Notes under the pieces: generated by a model
What the model saw: only the letters and a program-made list of their open reading frames with translations
Databases searched by the model: none
What the model was told of the DNA's origin: nothing
DNA from: Galactobacter caseinivorans
Lineage (GTDB): Bacteria; Actinomycetota; Actinomycetes; Actinomycetales; Micrococcaceae
DNA length: 64,000 nucleotides
NCBI RefSeq assembly: GCF_003640665.1
Contig: NZ_QQXL01000008.1
Location: 90,028-154,027, forward strand
Direction of reading: 5' to 3'
In this document: one piece after another, positions 33,093 to 41,490 of the stretch
How positions within the stretch are numbered: position 1 is the first letter of the stretch
Layout of the letters: every line of letters starts with the position of its first letter
Made by a program: the position numbers and the translations under genes

Positions 33093-34178
33093 GTGGCACC
33101 CAACGGCACGTGGCACCCAGACATCCTGGGTCCGGACTTCAGCACCCTGACGTTGCCCCTCGGCGTGGATTCAGAGGGCGAGCTGATGGCCACGTTGGTG
33201 CGGTGCGAGCTTCCGCCCGCAGGCACCGGGCCGCTGGCTGGCGCCGACGTGCTGTACGTGCACGGCTGGTCTGACTACTTCTTCCAGGCGGACCTGGCCC
33301 GGACCCTGACCTCTTGGGGCGCCCGCTTCTTTGCCCTTGACCTGCGCAAGTACGGGCGCAGCCTGCGGCCCTGGCAGACCCCCGGATATGTGGAGGACCT
33401 CTCCGCCTATGACGACGAGATTGGCCAGGCCCTGCGCATCATGGGGAGCAGGCCGGCCGGGCGCAAGGTGGTCCTCCTTGGCCACTCCACCGGCGGCCTC
33501 ACCCTCAGCCTCTGGGCCCATCGGCACCCCGGGCGGGCGGACGCACTGATCCTGAATTCGCCGTGGCTGGAGTTCCAGGCCTCCAAGTCCGGCCGCAACG
33601 CCCTGATGCCGCTCGTGGACATGGGGGCACGCATGGATTCCCACGCCCCCATGCTCAACGTGGACCTGGGCTTTTACTCGCGCGCCGTGAATCAGCGCCT
33701 CGAGGGCGAGTGGGACTACAACGAGTCCTGGCGCCCGGAGCGCGGCTTTGCCGTGCGGCCGGGGTGGTTGCGCGCCGTGCTGGTGGGGCACGCCCAGGTG
33801 GCCACCGGGCTCACGATCGACGCCCCGGTGCTTTCCCTGCTCTCCGCCCGCTCCACCCTGCTGGCCAGGTGGAGCACGGACATGCTCACCACGGATTCGG
33901 TGCTGGTCGTGAACGAGATCGCCGAGCGCTCCACCCGGCTTGGCGCCTCCGTGAGCATTCAGCGGGTCGACGGCGCTCTGCACGATGTCTTCCTCTCTCA
34001 CCTCCCAGCGCGAAACGCTGCGTACGCCGCCCTGCGCCGCTGGGCCGGGGCGTACGTCGGCACCGAACCGGACGGTGGTACCGGGCCAGACGGTGGTGCC
34101 GGGCCGGATGCCGACGTGAATGGCGGGGCCCAAACGGGACCCGAGGCTGGGACGTCGGCGCAGAGCGTCGGCCCCTAG
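33093..34178 (+). CDS. Alpha/beta hydrolase (serine aminopeptidase / monoacylglycerol lipase-like)
   Basis: A 361-residue hydrolase. It has DVLYVHGWSDYFFQ, the nucleophile elbow LLGHSTGGLTLSLWA and DALILNSPWLEFQ, with a late catalytic His in DGALHDVFLS. The C-terminal about 40 residues are low-complexity (repeats of PDGGTGPDGGAGPDA) and probably disordered. GTG 33093 is the start used. It is followed 15 bases later by radA, although the gap holds no obvious promoter, so they could be cotranscribed. Substrate unknown. Confidence 0.85.
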   Translation: MAPNGTWHPDILGPDFSTLTLPLGVDSEGELMATLVRCELPPAGTGPLAGADVLYVHGWSDYFFQADLARTLTSWGARFFALDLRKYGRSLRPWQTPGYVEDLSAYDDEIGQALRIMGSRPAGRKVVLLGHSTGGLTLSLWAHRHPGRADALILNSPWLEFQASKSGRNALMPLVDMGARMDSHAPMLNVDLGFYSRAVNQRLEGEWDYNESWRPERGFAVRPGWLRAVLVGHAQVATGLTIDAPVLSLLSARSTLLARWSTDMLTTDSVLVVNEIAERSTRLGASVSIQRVDGALHDVFLSHLPARNAAYAALRRWAGAYVGTEPDGGTGPDGGAGPDADVNGGAQTGPEAGTSAQSVGP

Positions 34179-34193
34179 CCCTACGCTGAGACC

Positions 34194-35627
34194 ATGCCAG
34201 CAAAGACCAAGACTCCCGGGTATCGCTGCTCCGAATGCGGCTGGACCACCGCCAAGTGGGTGGGCCGCTGCGGCGAGTGTCAGGCGTGGGGCACCGTGGA
34301 TGAGGTGGGGCTCGTGAGCAGCCGCACCACGCCGGCCGCGAGCGTGGCCAACCCCGCCCAGCCCATCGGCCAGGTGGATGCCGCAACGGCCGGCTATCGC
34401 CCCACCGGCGTGACGGAGCTGGATCGCGTCCTTGGCGGCGGGTTGGTCCCCGGCGCCGTGATCCTCCTGGCCGGGGAGCCTGGGGTCGGCAAGTCCACCC
34501 TCCTCCTTGACGTGGCCGCCAGGACCGCGCGGGCCGGCTCCCGCGTCCTCTACATCACTGGCGAGGAATCCGCGGCGCAGGTCAAGATGCGCGCGGACCG
34601 GATCGGCGCGCTGGCGGACACGTTGTTCCTGACCGCGGAGGGTGACCTTGGCCTGGCGCTGGGCCAGATCCAGGCCATTGGCCCTGATCTCCTCATCGTC
34701 GACTCAGTCCAAACCCTGTCCTCCTCGGAGTTGGACGGCACCGCCGGTGGCGTCTCCCAGGTGCGAGAGGTCGCTGCAAGCATCATCAACGTGGCCAAGA
34801 GCAACAACATCTCCACCCTTCTGGTGGGCCACGTGACCAAGGATGGCTCGGTGGCTGGCCCGCGCCTCCTGGAGCACCTGGTGGACGTGGTCTGTCAGTT
34901 CGACGGCGAGCGCCATTCGCGCCTGCGTCTGCTGCGGGCCACCAAGAACCGCTTTGGCTCCACCGATGAGGTGGGCTGTTTTGACCTCACGGAGACCGGG
35001 ATTGAGGGCCTTGATGATCCGTCCCGCCTCTTTGTGACCCGCACCAAGCAGCCCGTGGCCGGCACCTGCATCACCGTCGCGATGGAGGGCAGGCGCCCCC
35101 TGGTTGCGGAGGTGCAGTCACTCGTCACCCCCATGGCCGCCGGGCAGCCGCGGCGCTCCACCTCCGGGCTGGATTCCTCCCGCGTGGCCATGCTGGTGGC
35201 CGTGCTGCAAGCCCGGCTTGGGCTGCGCCTGGGGACCCTGGATAGCTACGTCGCCACGGTCGGGGGCGTGAAACTCAGCGAGCCGGCGGTGGACCTTGCC
35301 ACTGCCCTTGCCCTGGCAAGCTCCTGCCTTGAACAGCCCATCCCGCCCGGGGTGGTGGCGTTCGGCGAGGTGGGCCTCGCCGGGGAAATCCGCCCCGTCC
35401 AGGACATCAACCAGCGCGTCACTGAAGCCGAGCGCCTGGGGTTCGGCGGCGCCGTCGTGCCCCTCTCACCCCAAGGCGCCGGCAAGGTGCCAGCCAATTT
35501 TAGGGTGGCGCAGGTGACCACCCTGCAAGAGGCCATGGAGGCGGTCTTCCCGTCCGGCACGGTCGCCGGGATCATGGTGAGGGCGCCGCGATTGGAACAG
35601 TCCCACCTGGACAGCCCACCGCGCTGA
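34194..35627 (+). CDS. radA: DNA repair protein RadA
   Basis: A 477-residue branch-migration helicase. The C4 zinc finger is YRCSECGWTTAKWVGRCGEC at the N-terminus. The RecA-like core has GEPGVGKSTLLLD and LLIVDSVQTL, and the RadA-specific KNRFG motif is present. The C-terminal Lon-protease-like domain includes SYVATVGGVKLSEPAVDLA. It extends heteroduplex DNA in recombinational repair. In many Gram-positives radA lies next to disA, as here, and RadA interacts functionally with DisA. Confidence 0.97.
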   Translation: MPAKTKTPGYRCSECGWTTAKWVGRCGECQAWGTVDEVGLVSSRTTPAASVANPAQPIGQVDAATAGYRPTGVTELDRVLGGGLVPGAVILLAGEPGVGKSTLLLDVAARTARAGSRVLYITGEESAAQVKMRADRIGALADTLFLTAEGDLGLALGQIQAIGPDLLIVDSVQTLSSSELDGTAGGVSQVREVAASIINVAKSNNISTLLVGHVTKDGSVAGPRLLEHLVDVVCQFDGERHSRLRLLRATKNRFGSTDEVGCFDLTETGIEGLDDPSRLFVTRTKQPVAGTCITVAMEGRRPLVAEVQSLVTPMAAGQPRRSTSGLDSSRVAMLVAVLQARLGLRLGTLDSYVATVGGVKLSEPAVDLATALALASSCLEQPIPPGVVAFGEVGLAGEIRPVQDINQRVTEAERLGFGGAVVPLSPQGAGKVPANFRVAQVTTLQEAMEAVFPSGTVAGIMVRAPRLEQSHLDSPPR

Positions 35628-35663
35628 GCGCGCCGGCCGTCCTCAGCGCATGACCCCCAGTGA

Positions 35664-35706
35664 GGGCCAGGCCGGGGCCTCTGCATCGAGTGACCCGGCC
35701 TGGCCC
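35664..35706 (+). terminator. radA terminator
   Basis: Perfect 13-bp arms GGGCCAGGCCGGG (35664-35676) and its complement (35694-35706), with a 17-base loop, 37 bases after the radA stop. It separates radA from disA transcriptionally. Confidence 0.7.
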
Positions 35707-35756
35707 GCCCCACTAGGATGAGGGGAGCACTCCCCCTAGGAAGGTCACCCCACCCC

Positions 35757-36851
35757 ATGGCACGCACTCCCGAGGAGACGCTGCGCCTCACACTGGCGCT
35801 CGTAGCCCCCGGCACCGAACTGCGCGACGGCCTCGAGCGGATCCTGCGCGGGCGCACCGGCGCCTTGCTGGTGCTCGGGATGGATCGCTTGGTGGAGTCG
35901 CTGAGCACCGGTGGCTTTGACATCGGGATCGATTTTTCTCCCACGCGTTTGCGTGAGCTGGCCAAGATGGACGGGGCCATCGTGGTGGATAAGGACGTGA
36001 CCCAGATCCACAAGGCCGGGGTGCAATTGGTCCCGGACTCTGCCATCCCCACGTCCGAGTCCGGCACCCGTCACCGCACCGCGGAGCGCGTCGCGGTGCA
36101 GACCGGTCACCCCGTCATCACCGTCTCCGCCTCCATGCAGATCATCGCGATCTACGTGGGCGGGATCCGGCACCAGCTGGAGGGTTCCGAGTCCATCCTG
36201 GCCCGCGCCACCCAGGCCCTGGCGACCCTGGAACGCTACCGCCAACGCCTGGATCAGGTCACCATCACGCTCTCCAATCAGGAGATCGAGGACACCGCCA
36301 CCGTGCGGGACGTGGTTCAGGTGCTCCAGCGCCAGGAAATGGTGCGGCGCATCTCCGAGGAGATCTCCCAGTACGTCCTGGAGCTGGGCACGGACGGCCG
36401 CTTGGTGGCCCTGCAGCTGGAAGAGCTGGCCATCAAGTCCGGCAACGAACCCGAGGTGGTGCTGCGAGATTACGCGGAGGCCGCCTACACCGCCGGCTCC
36501 TCGGAGACGCCGCTGGACGTGGAGGCCGCCCTGGCCGTCTTCTCCGAGCTCTCCGCCGCGGAGCTGGTTGACCTGACCCGGCTGGCCAGGTTGCTTGGCT
36601 TCAACGGTGGGCCAGAGGTCCTGGACCGAGCGGTGCAGCCGCAGGGGTTCCGGCTCCTGGCCGGGCTCACCAACCTGCCCCGCGCGGTGGTGGAGCGCGT
36701 GGTCTCCCAGTTTGGTGGCCTGCAACAGCTCATGGCCGCATCCATCGAGGACCTGCGCGCGGTGGAGGGCATTGGCGATCAGCGCGCCCGCACGGTCCGC
36801 GAGGGCCTGGGGCGCTTTGCCGAGGACAGCCTGTTGGAGCGCTACCGCTAA
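35757..36851 (+). CDS. disA: DNA integrity scanning protein DisA (diadenylate cyclase)
   Basis: A 364-residue octameric enzyme that makes c-di-AMP from two ATP and scans DNA for branched structures. The DAC domain has the DGA motif (KMDGAIVVDKD) and the RHR motif (SGTRHRTAER). A helical linker follows, and the C-terminal helix-hairpin-helix domain (LRAVEGIGDQRARTVREGL) contacts DNA. The ATG at 35757 with AGGAAGG upstream is used; the frame is open 13 codons further up. No c-di-AMP effector gene or riboswitch was noticed in the window. Confidence 0.97.
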   Translation: MARTPEETLRLTLALVAPGTELRDGLERILRGRTGALLVLGMDRLVESLSTGGFDIGIDFSPTRLRELAKMDGAIVVDKDVTQIHKAGVQLVPDSAIPTSESGTRHRTAERVAVQTGHPVITVSASMQIIAIYVGGIRHQLEGSESILARATQALATLERYRQRLDQVTITLSNQEIEDTATVRDVVQVLQRQEMVRRISEEISQYVLELGTDGRLVALQLEELAIKSGNEPEVVLRDYAEAAYTAGSSETPLDVEAALAVFSELSAAELVDLTRLARLLGFNGGPEVLDRAVQPQGFRLLAGLTNLPRAVVERVVSQFGGLQQLMAASIEDLRAVEGIGDQRARTVREGLGRFAEDSLLERYR

Positions 36852-36873
36852 ACGCGCCGCCGCCGGCCGGCTC

Positions 36874-37497
36874 CTACTTCAGGACGAACTGCACCGGCTC
36901 CGATTCGGTCTTTCCGAGGTTGACCTGCAGCGTGTACGTGCCGCCGCGGGGCGTGGAGTCAATCGCCGCGCACTTGGCCAGCGAGCGTGCCCGGTTCCAG
37001 GTGAACTTGGCCTGCTCGTCCTTGCCAGGCTCCAGCGTGAACTCGGTATCCACCGCATCCTTCTGGCAGTCCTTGGTGGAGAAGATCCGGTCCTTGCCGG
37101 ACGTCACCAAGAATTCCTGCTCCTTGGTGCCCACGTTGGTGGTGCAGGGCTCTGACAGGGTGTTGCGCAGCGTCATGATCAGCACCGGCTTGGCCCCGCT
37201 GGCGTAGCTGGGCTTGTCCGTTGACGCGGTCACCTTGACGGCGCCCGCCGGGCAGCTTCCGTCCGGATTCACCCCGGCCGGGGAGGCGGAGGACGCGGCC
37301 GCGCTGGTGGCTGGGCTGCTCTGCGTAGCGGCCGCGGGCGGCTGCTCTTTGCCCGGGCCTTTGGTGATGGCCCCGATGATGGAGCTGACGCCCCAGATCA
37401 GCAGGGCAAGCACCAGCAGCGCGCCGACGCCCACCACCAGTCGACGGCGGCGGTACACGGCCGCGCTGGGGCGGGGGGAACCCTGTCCGGTGCTCAT
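36874..37497 (-). CDS. Membrane-anchored protein with extracellular domain, unknown function
   Basis: A 207-residue protein. The N-terminus is basic, followed by one membrane segment (VVGVGALLVLALLIWGVSSI), then an Ala/Ser/Pro linker and a C-terminal domain of about 125 residues. This domain has four Cys (DGSCPAG, SEPCTTN, TKDCQKD, LAKCAAI) and a beta-rich immunoglobulin-like pattern. The four Cys could form two disulfides outside the cell. It is divergent from mutY and convergent with disA. No family name is offered. Confidence 0.78.
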   Translation of the reverse strand: MSTGQGSPRPSAAVYRRRRLVVGVGALLVLALLIWGVSSIIGAITKGPGKEQPPAAATQSSPATSAAASSASPAGVNPDGSCPAGAVKVTASTDKPSYASGAKPVLIMTLRNTLSEPCTTNVGTKEQEFLVTSGKDRIFSTKDCQKDAVDTEFTLEPGKDEQAKFTWNRARSLAKCAAIDSTPRGGTYTLQVNLGKTESEPVQFVLK

Positions 37498-37660
37498 GAG
37501 CGTCAGAATAAATGGCGCAGCGCGTCCGCCGCGAGTGCCGCGCCGCAGGCATGGCAGGTGGACTCACTCGGCGAGCTCTGCGGACTAGGATCGATGCGTC
37601 CGCGGGCGCGGCTGGGTTCGCGCCCATCCCGCCCTTCCAGCCCGTCAGTTAAGGAATCCC

Positions 37661-38728
37661 GTGTCGCCTTCTCCGAGTAGCGCCGGGACTCCTGCTGTGC
37701 CCGACGCCGCCGGGTTGGGTTCCACGGGCGGGGCCGCCGGGGCGCTGGCCCAGACCGACGCCGCCGGGTTACGTTCAGCGGTCAACGCTTGGTTCCTCGA
37801 TCACGGCCGGGACCTGCCGTGGCGGCGGCCCGAGTGCTCCCCGTGGGGCGTGCTGGTGTCAGAGGTGATGCTGCAGCAGACCCCGGTGGTGCGCGTACTG
37901 CCGGTCTGGGAGCGCTGGATGGCCCGCTGGCCCACCCCCGCAGACCTGGCCGCGGAGCCCGCCGGTGAGGCCGTCCGGGCGTGGGAAAAGCTGGGCTACC
38001 CGCGCCGGGCCCTGCGACTGCACGCGTGCGCGCGGGAACTGGAGGAGGTGCACGGCGGGCGGGTTCCCTCGGACCTGGCGGAGCTGCTGGCGCTGCCCGG
38101 GGTGGGCGAGTACACCGCGGCGGCCGTCTCCAGCTTTGCGTTTGGCATCCCGGCCACGGTGGTGGATACCAATGTTCGGCGGGTTCAGGCGCGCGCCGTG
38201 ACCGGCCAAGCGCTCCCGGAGCCCTCATACACCCGGGCGGAGGCGCGGCTGGCGGATGCGCTCATGCCCCAGCGCGAGACCCAGGACGGCATCCGCGAGG
38301 CCAATCTGTGGAACGCGGCGGCCATGGAGTTGGGCGCGCTCATCTGCACGGCGCGCTCCCCCTCCTGCGATGTGTGCCCGGTGCGCCAGCGCTGCGCGTG
38401 GATCGCCGCCGGGCAACCCGCACCGCATTACCAGCCCAAGGGGCAGGCGTGGGAGGGCACCGACCGCCAGGTGCGTGGCGCCATGATGACGGTGCTGCGC
38501 GCGGCGGAATCCTCCGTACCGGAGGCGCTGCTCACGGCAGTGGGCCCCCTACCGCAGGCGCGGGATCTCGACGCACAGCGCGGGACGCCGGAACAAACGT
38601 CGGAGCAGTGGCGCGCCCTGCGCCGTCTCGCCGCGGGCGCCGAGCAACGCCAGCGCTGCCTCACCGGCCTCATCGCGGACGGCCTTGCCGTCCAGGACGG
38701 CGCCGGCGGCGTCACCCTGCCGGCCTAG
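37661..38728 (+). CDS. mutY: A/G-specific adenine DNA glycosylase
   Basis: A 355-residue base-excision repair enzyme that removes adenine opposite 8-oxoguanine. The catalytic Glu lies in VLVSEVMLQQTPV. The helix-hairpin-helix LPGVGEYTAAAV leads to the catalytic Asp in VVDTNVRR. The 4Fe-4S cysteines are in ICTARSPSCDVCPVRQRC. The first about 35 residues are a poorly conserved Ala/Gly-rich extension containing two direct repeats of a 16-base sequence encoding DAAGL (37701-37716 and 37755-37770). The C-terminal NUDIX-like domain is reduced, as is normal in actinobacteria. Confidence 0.95.
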   Translation: MSPSPSSAGTPAVPDAAGLGSTGGAAGALAQTDAAGLRSAVNAWFLDHGRDLPWRRPECSPWGVLVSEVMLQQTPVVRVLPVWERWMARWPTPADLAAEPAGEAVRAWEKLGYPRRALRLHACARELEEVHGGRVPSDLAELLALPGVGEYTAAAVSSFAFGIPATVVDTNVRRVQARAVTGQALPEPSYTRAEARLADALMPQRETQDGIREANLWNAAAMELGALICTARSPSCDVCPVRQRCAWIAAGQPAPHYQPKGQAWEGTDRQVRGAMMTVLRAAESSVPEALLTAVGPLPQARDLDAQRGTPEQTSEQWRALRRLAAGAEQRQRCLTGLIADGLAVQDGAGGVTLPA

Positions 38729-38750
38729 GAAGCGCGGCCGGCAGCTCCCG

Positions 38751-39743
38751 CTACACCGCGGGGATGGCCTGCGCCGGGCAGGAGGCCACCACCCGCGAGA
38801 TGGCCGCCTTCTCCGCCGGTGTCATCCACAGCCCGTATTTCAGTTTCACGGCGCTCTGGCGGGCCACGTACTCGCAGCGATACGCCTTGCGTGGCGGCAA
38901 CCAGGTGGCCGCGTCCCCGTCAGACTTGCGGGAGTTGGTGGGACCGTCCACGGCCAGCAGGTTCAGCGGATCGTTGGCCAGGCGCAGGCGGGTGTCCGCG
39001 TCCAGTTTCTGCGCGCCCTTTTGCCAGGCGTCGGAGAGAGCCACCACGTGGTCAATCTGCACGGCCATGGAGGTGGAGGATCCGCGCCGAAAGCTGATGC
39101 TCCCACCGGTGTATGGGTCCGCCAAGGTGCCGGTCAACACCACACACTCGCGGGTTCGTGGCTTGTACGTCTTGCCGCTCAGGTCGCGGCCAAGGATGTC
39201 GTTGCGGGAATCGCACCCATTGCGATCCGGGTCCTTCCACCCCCGCCCAAACTCGTCGCGCGCGTAACCGGTCTTGGGCGCCCGGCCCTTGGTCGGGATC
39301 TGCTCCAGCGCCTGCGCTACCGTCACGGCCCCGGGCGCCGGCGCCGGACCCGGACCCCGCGTGGCGGAGGAACCAGGCCGTTGGGCTGCACCCGATTCGT
39401 CCGTGCTGCCAGGTTCGCCTGTGTCGCCCGGTTCGCCAGCTCCCGGCTCCTGGGGCTCAAGCCAGGTGCTGGGGGCCGCGGGTTCCGTCCAGGTGCGCGG
39501 CGCGGCCTGGGGCAGGGAGCCGGACGGAGTGACGGCGCCACCCGGTGTAGCGTCGCTGCTCTGCGTGGAGTCGCTGTTCTGTGTGGAGTCACTGTTCTGC
39601 GTGGCGTCGCCGTCCCACGCCCCCGTCGCAGCGCAGGAGCTGAGGCCAAGCCCCACCACGAGCGCGAACGCCACGGCCCCCACACGGGCACCGCGTCGCG
39701 TCGCCGCCCCGTTCCCACCGGCCGCCTTGACCGCGCTATTCAC
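38751..39743 (-). CDS. Secreted HNH nuclease lipoprotein (DUF1524-like)
   Basis: A 330-residue predicted lipoprotein nuclease. The lipobox is GLSSC, followed by a low-complexity linker with hexapeptide repeats (STQNSD units) encoded by 18-base tandem repeats (39548-39605). The C-terminal domain carries the HNH core: VQIDHVVALSDAW, then NDPLNLLAVDGPTNSRKSDG and WLPPRKAYRCEYV. Such proteins probably degrade extracellular DNA. The GTG at 39743 overlaps the upstream Excalibur gene stop by 8 bases; an ATG at 39761 is an alternative. Probably cotranscribed with that gene. Confidence 0.87.
   Translation of the reverse strand: MNSAVKAAGGNGAATRRGARVGAVAFALVVGLGLSSCAATGAWDGDATQNSDSTQNSDSTQSSDATPGGAVTPSGSLPQAAPRTWTEPAAPSTWLEPQEPGAGEPGDTGEPGSTDESGAAQRPGSSATRGPGPAPAPGAVTVAQALEQIPTKGRAPKTGYARDEFGRGWKDPDRNGCDSRNDILGRDLSGKTYKPRTRECVVLTGTLADPYTGGSISFRRGSSTSMAVQIDHVVALSDAWQKGAQKLDADTRLRLANDPLNLLAVDGPTNSRKSDGDAATWLPPRKAYRCEYVARQSAVKLKYGLWMTPAEKAAISRVVASCPAQAIPAV
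39548..39605 (-). repeat. 18-base tandem repeat in the HNH lipoprotein linker
   Basis: About three copies of an 18-base unit encoding S-T-Q-N-S-D, with single-base differences. It lies in the flexible linker between lipobox and nuclease domain and may vary in copy number between strains. Confidence 0.7.
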
Positions 39744-40710
39744 AGGCAATGCCGTCCCCATCCCGGTCCAACTTGCGGCTGTACCCGGGGTCCCCGGAGC
39801 GGATCGGGTCCGCCCCAGCGTCACGCACCGCGGTGCAGTTCTGGTAATACACGGAGGCGTTCTCCTCCGTGCTGGGCAGGTTCGCGGCCCGCTCCTCCTC
39901 GGCCTTCTTCTCCTCGGCCTTCGCGGCCGCCGCCTTTTTCCGGGCGGTGGCTTTCTTCCGCTCGGCCCTCACCGTGGCGGCCCGCTCGGCCTGAGACTTC
40001 TTGGCGGCCGCCTGCTTGGCCGCAGCCTGGTGATCAGCACGCTGTTGATCCGCGCTCTTCTGCGCGGTGATCTTCTTGTCTGCGGCCGCCTTGTCAGCCG
40101 CCCGCTTGGCCTCGGCTGCCTTCTTGGTGGCGCTGGCGTGATCCGCCGCGCTCACCCAGGCAAGCGCCCCGGCCTGATCGGGGTCGCAGTAGATGGTCTC
40201 CTGCCCCAGGGTGACCGCCTCGCGGTCGTTGCCACAGGACTGCCCCAGCCGCCCCGCGAGCGTCTCCTGAGCGGGAGCGGCGGCCTCTGCGCCGGAGGAT
40301 GCCGCGCCGGAGGGAGACTGGGCCGCCTTCTGGCCCGAACGCGCGTCGGGCACTGTGTTTGCCACCAGGCCCGCCACCGGCGGGGACTCCTGCGGATTCT
40401 GGGCGCCCGTGATGCCACTGGCCACAACAAGCAGCACCGCGCTCGCGGCGGTGAGCGTGATGGCCGGGCCGCGCAGCGGGCGCGGTGACCCGGGACGCTG
40501 GGCCTTGCCGGAGCGCACCCACTTGACGATGCCCACGATCAGCAGAACCAGGGCAAGCAACACCACGAGCGGCGCCGCAAAGATCAGCAAGAGCACCGCC
40601 ACAACGGCCGCGAGGGCCCACCAGAACCACCGCTGGCGCCCAGGCCGGTTGCCCCGGCTCACCCGCGTGGACCGCGTGGGCGCAGAAGAGTGCGGAGGAT
40701 ATGCAGGCAC
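39736..40710 (-). CDS. Membrane protein with Excalibur calcium-binding domain
   Basis: A 324-residue protein. The N-terminus has two adjacent hydrophobic segments and a third near residue 105. A long Ala/Lys/Glu-rich stretch (about 170-270, probably coiled coil) follows. The C-terminal Excalibur motif is YYQNCTAVRDAGADPI and LDRDGDGIACE, with the DxDxDGxxCE calcium loop and a Cys pair. The GTG at 40710 is chosen because AGGAG lies just upstream. Its stop overlaps the HNH start. Excalibur domains often accompany extracellular nucleases, so the pair may act together at the surface. Confidence 0.85.
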   Translation of the reverse strand: MPAYPPHSSAPTRSTRVSRGNRPGRQRWFWWALAAVVAVLLLIFAAPLVVLLALVLLIVGIVKWVRSGKAQRPGSPRPLRGPAITLTAASAVLLVVASGITGAQNPQESPPVAGLVANTVPDARSGQKAAQSPSGAASSGAEAAAPAQETLAGRLGQSCGNDREAVTLGQETIYCDPDQAGALAWVSAADHASATKKAAEAKRAADKAAADKKITAQKSADQQRADHQAAAKQAAAKKSQAERAATVRAERKKATARKKAAAAKAEEKKAEEERAANLPSTEENASVYYQNCTAVRDAGADPIRSGDPGYSRKLDRDGDGIACE

Positions 40711-40807
40711 GGTGGCTCCTAGGACAGCAGGCAATAAACCGTCACGCTATCCGCATAAGCCATCTACAACAGTGTTCTTTCTTCGTTTCGCGTCAGCGAA
40801 AAATCTC

Positions 40808-41338
40808 TTACCGCGACGCACCATCAAGCGAAGCGATCATGCGCGTATTGCCAAGGGTGTTCTGCTTGACGCGCGCCAGGTCAAGGAACTCCGCCACGCC
40901 GTCATCCGCGGAACGCAGCAGCTCCGCAAACACCTCGGGCGCCACCGCGGACTGCTCCGCCATCACGGTGAAGCCGTGCTGCTCAAAAAAGGGCACCTCA
41001 AAGGTCAGGCAAAAGACGCGGTGGATCCCCAGCTCGCGGGCATCCTCCAGCAGCGCCGCCAGGATGCGGTGGCCGGTCCCGGTCCCGCGCGCCTGCGGGG
41101 AAACGGCCAGGGTGCGCACCTCCGCGATGTCCTCCCACATGCAGTGCACGGCGCCGCAACCCAAGACCGTGCCGTCCGCGGCCTCTGCCACGCGGAACTC
41201 CTGGATTGACTCGTAGTAGGCCACGGCCTCCTTCTCCAGAAGGATGCGTTCGGCGGCGTACGGCTTGACCAGGTCCCTGATGTGGGGCACGTCCTGCGAG
41301 CGTGCCTTGCGGATCGTGATCTGATCGGTGTTCACCAT
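40808..41338 (-). CDS. Amino-acid N-acetyltransferase (GNAT, ArgA/NAGS-like)
   Basis: A 176-residue GNAT enzyme. The N-terminal IRKARSQDVPHIRDLVKPYA, then ILLEKEAVAYYESIQEFRVAE, resemble the acetyltransferase part of N-acetylglutamate synthases. The acetyl-CoA loop is SPQARGTGTGHRIL, and the C-terminus has FFEQHGF. It could supply N-acetylglutamate for arginine synthesis. It lacks the kinase-like regulatory domain of full NAGS, as in short actinobacterial enzymes. ATG 41338 or the GTG immediately after are equally possible starts. Confidence 0.85.
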   Translation of the reverse strand: MVNTDQITIRKARSQDVPHIRDLVKPYAAERILLEKEAVAYYESIQEFRVAEAADGTVLGCGAVHCMWEDIAEVRTLAVSPQARGTGTGHRILAALLEDARELGIHRVFCLTFEVPFFEQHGFTVMAEQSAVAPEVFAELLRSADDGVAEFLDLARVKQNTLGNTRMIASLDGASR

Positions 41339-41401
41339 GGGCACAGCCTACGTCGCCACGCCCCAGGATTCCGCGACCGTGCGCGGCATCACCGGCTTCT
41401 C

Positions 41402-41429
41402 TTGACCCCAGATGCCCGGCAAATATTCA
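41402..41429 (+). promoter_or_regulatory. Candidate promoter of the Ter cluster
   Basis: TTGACC (41402-41407) and TATTCA (41424-41429) with a 16-base spacer, about 60 bases before the telA GTG. The local sequence is AT-rich for this genome. Match is moderate. Confidence 0.4.
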
Positions 41430-41490
41430 GGGTCCCCGTGTTAGCCTGACAACGATTTAGCCCGGCATTTTTGCGCCTTTGGAGTGACAC

